6,425 bases of DNA from Candidatus Omnitrophota bacterium. Lineage in GTDB: Bacteria; Omnitrophota; Gorgyraeia; Velamenicoccales; JABMQK01. How positions within the stretch are numbered: the stretch's first letter is position 1; every line of letters begins with the position of its first letter. The translations under genes were made by a program, and so were the position numbers. The stretch is from contig JAQTPJ010000048.1 of the NCBI GenBank assembly GCA_028712915.1, positions 1 to 6,425 on the forward strand, written 5' to 3'. The notes beneath the pieces were generated by a model. The model had not been told where the DNA came from and did no database searches. It was given only the letters and a program-made list of their open reading frames with translations. Positions 6,313-6,425 of this stretch are shown here, in pieces.

Positions 6313-6425
6313 TAATAAGAGAATGTGACAAATATGCTTGGGATGCTTTTGTAGATAATTCTCCGCAGGGTACTGTTTTCTGTAAAAGCTACTATCTTGA
6401 AAGTTATGGGCAAAAAGTTAAATAT
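6309..6425 (+). CDS. Probable FemAB/GNAT-superfamily acyl- or aminoacyltransferase, 3'-truncated
   Basis: First 39 codons of a gene that stays open to the window edge. The ATG at 6309 overlaps the TGA of the synthase gene by four bases (ATGA), a typical translational-coupling junction; I see no strong Shine-Dalgarno site. The N-terminus reads MIIRECDKYAWDAFVDNSPQ and continues GTVFCKSYYLESYG. The pattern W-x3-FV-x2-SPQGT-x-F-x3-Y-x-L resembles the start of FemAB-like proteins (peptidoglycan-bridge aminoacyltransferases and related GNAT-fold enzymes), which often occur in surface polysaccharide loci. Only the substrate-facing N-terminal segment is visible, so the reaction cannot be assigned. 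It could add an acyl or amino-acid group to the sugar made by this operon. Confidence 0.6.
   Translation, partial: MIIRECDKYAWDAFVDNSPQGTVFCKSYYLESYGQKVKY

Overview
The window is a compact slice of a surface-sugar biosynthesis operon. All eight genes are on the + strand, and no gap between them exceeds 18 bases. The set points to a nonulosonic (sialic-acid-like) sugar of the pseudaminic acid type. Present are an SpsF-type cytidylyltransferase (5' end cut off), a class III PLP aminotransferase, a PseG-like UDP-sugar hydrolase, a first formyltransferase-fold protein, a PIG-L deacetylase fused to a PseH-like GNAT domain, a second and different formyltransferase-fold protein, a PseI/NeuB-type synthase, and the first 39 codons of a probable FemAB/GNAT-superfamily protein.

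Layout: 1-466 is the C-terminal part of the nucleotidyltransferase. 467-1777 is the aminotransferase, whose ATG directly abuts the previous stop. 1783-2721 is PseG-like. 2740-3444 and 4577-5233 are the two formyltransferase-like genes, which flank the deacetylase-acetyltransferase fusion at 3434-4561. 5236-6312 is the PseI-like synthase. 6309-6425 starts the last gene through a 4-base ATGA overlap. No stretch above 20 bases is without a gene. I see no tRNA, rRNA, CRISPR array, insertion sequence, terminator or internal promoter.

Inferred pathway: PseB- and PseC-like enzymes, expected outside the window, would make a UDP-4-amino-4,6-dideoxy sugar. The GNAT half of the fusion could N-acetylate it, PseG would remove UDP, and the PseI-like enzyme would condense the hexose with phosphoenolpyruvate. 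The SpsF-like enzyme would activate the product with CMP. The deacetylase and two formyltransferase-like proteins suggest that one or more N-acetyl groups are removed and replaced, probably by N-formyl. The aminotransferase is an extra activity beyond the standard pathway. The most interesting points are the deacetylase/formyltransferase module, the PIG-L-GNAT fusion, and the loss in both formyltransferases of the first residue of the Asn-His-Asp catalytic triad.

Organism: the DNA is AT-rich overall (clearly under 45% GC by eye), rich in AAA/AGA/AGG codons and Lys/Ile-rich proteins, and uses the standard code (TAA, TAG and TGA all serve as stops). This is bacterial. A candidate-phylum lineage such as Omnitrophota or a low-GC anaerobe would fit, but the window has no taxonomic marker and I hold this only weakly.
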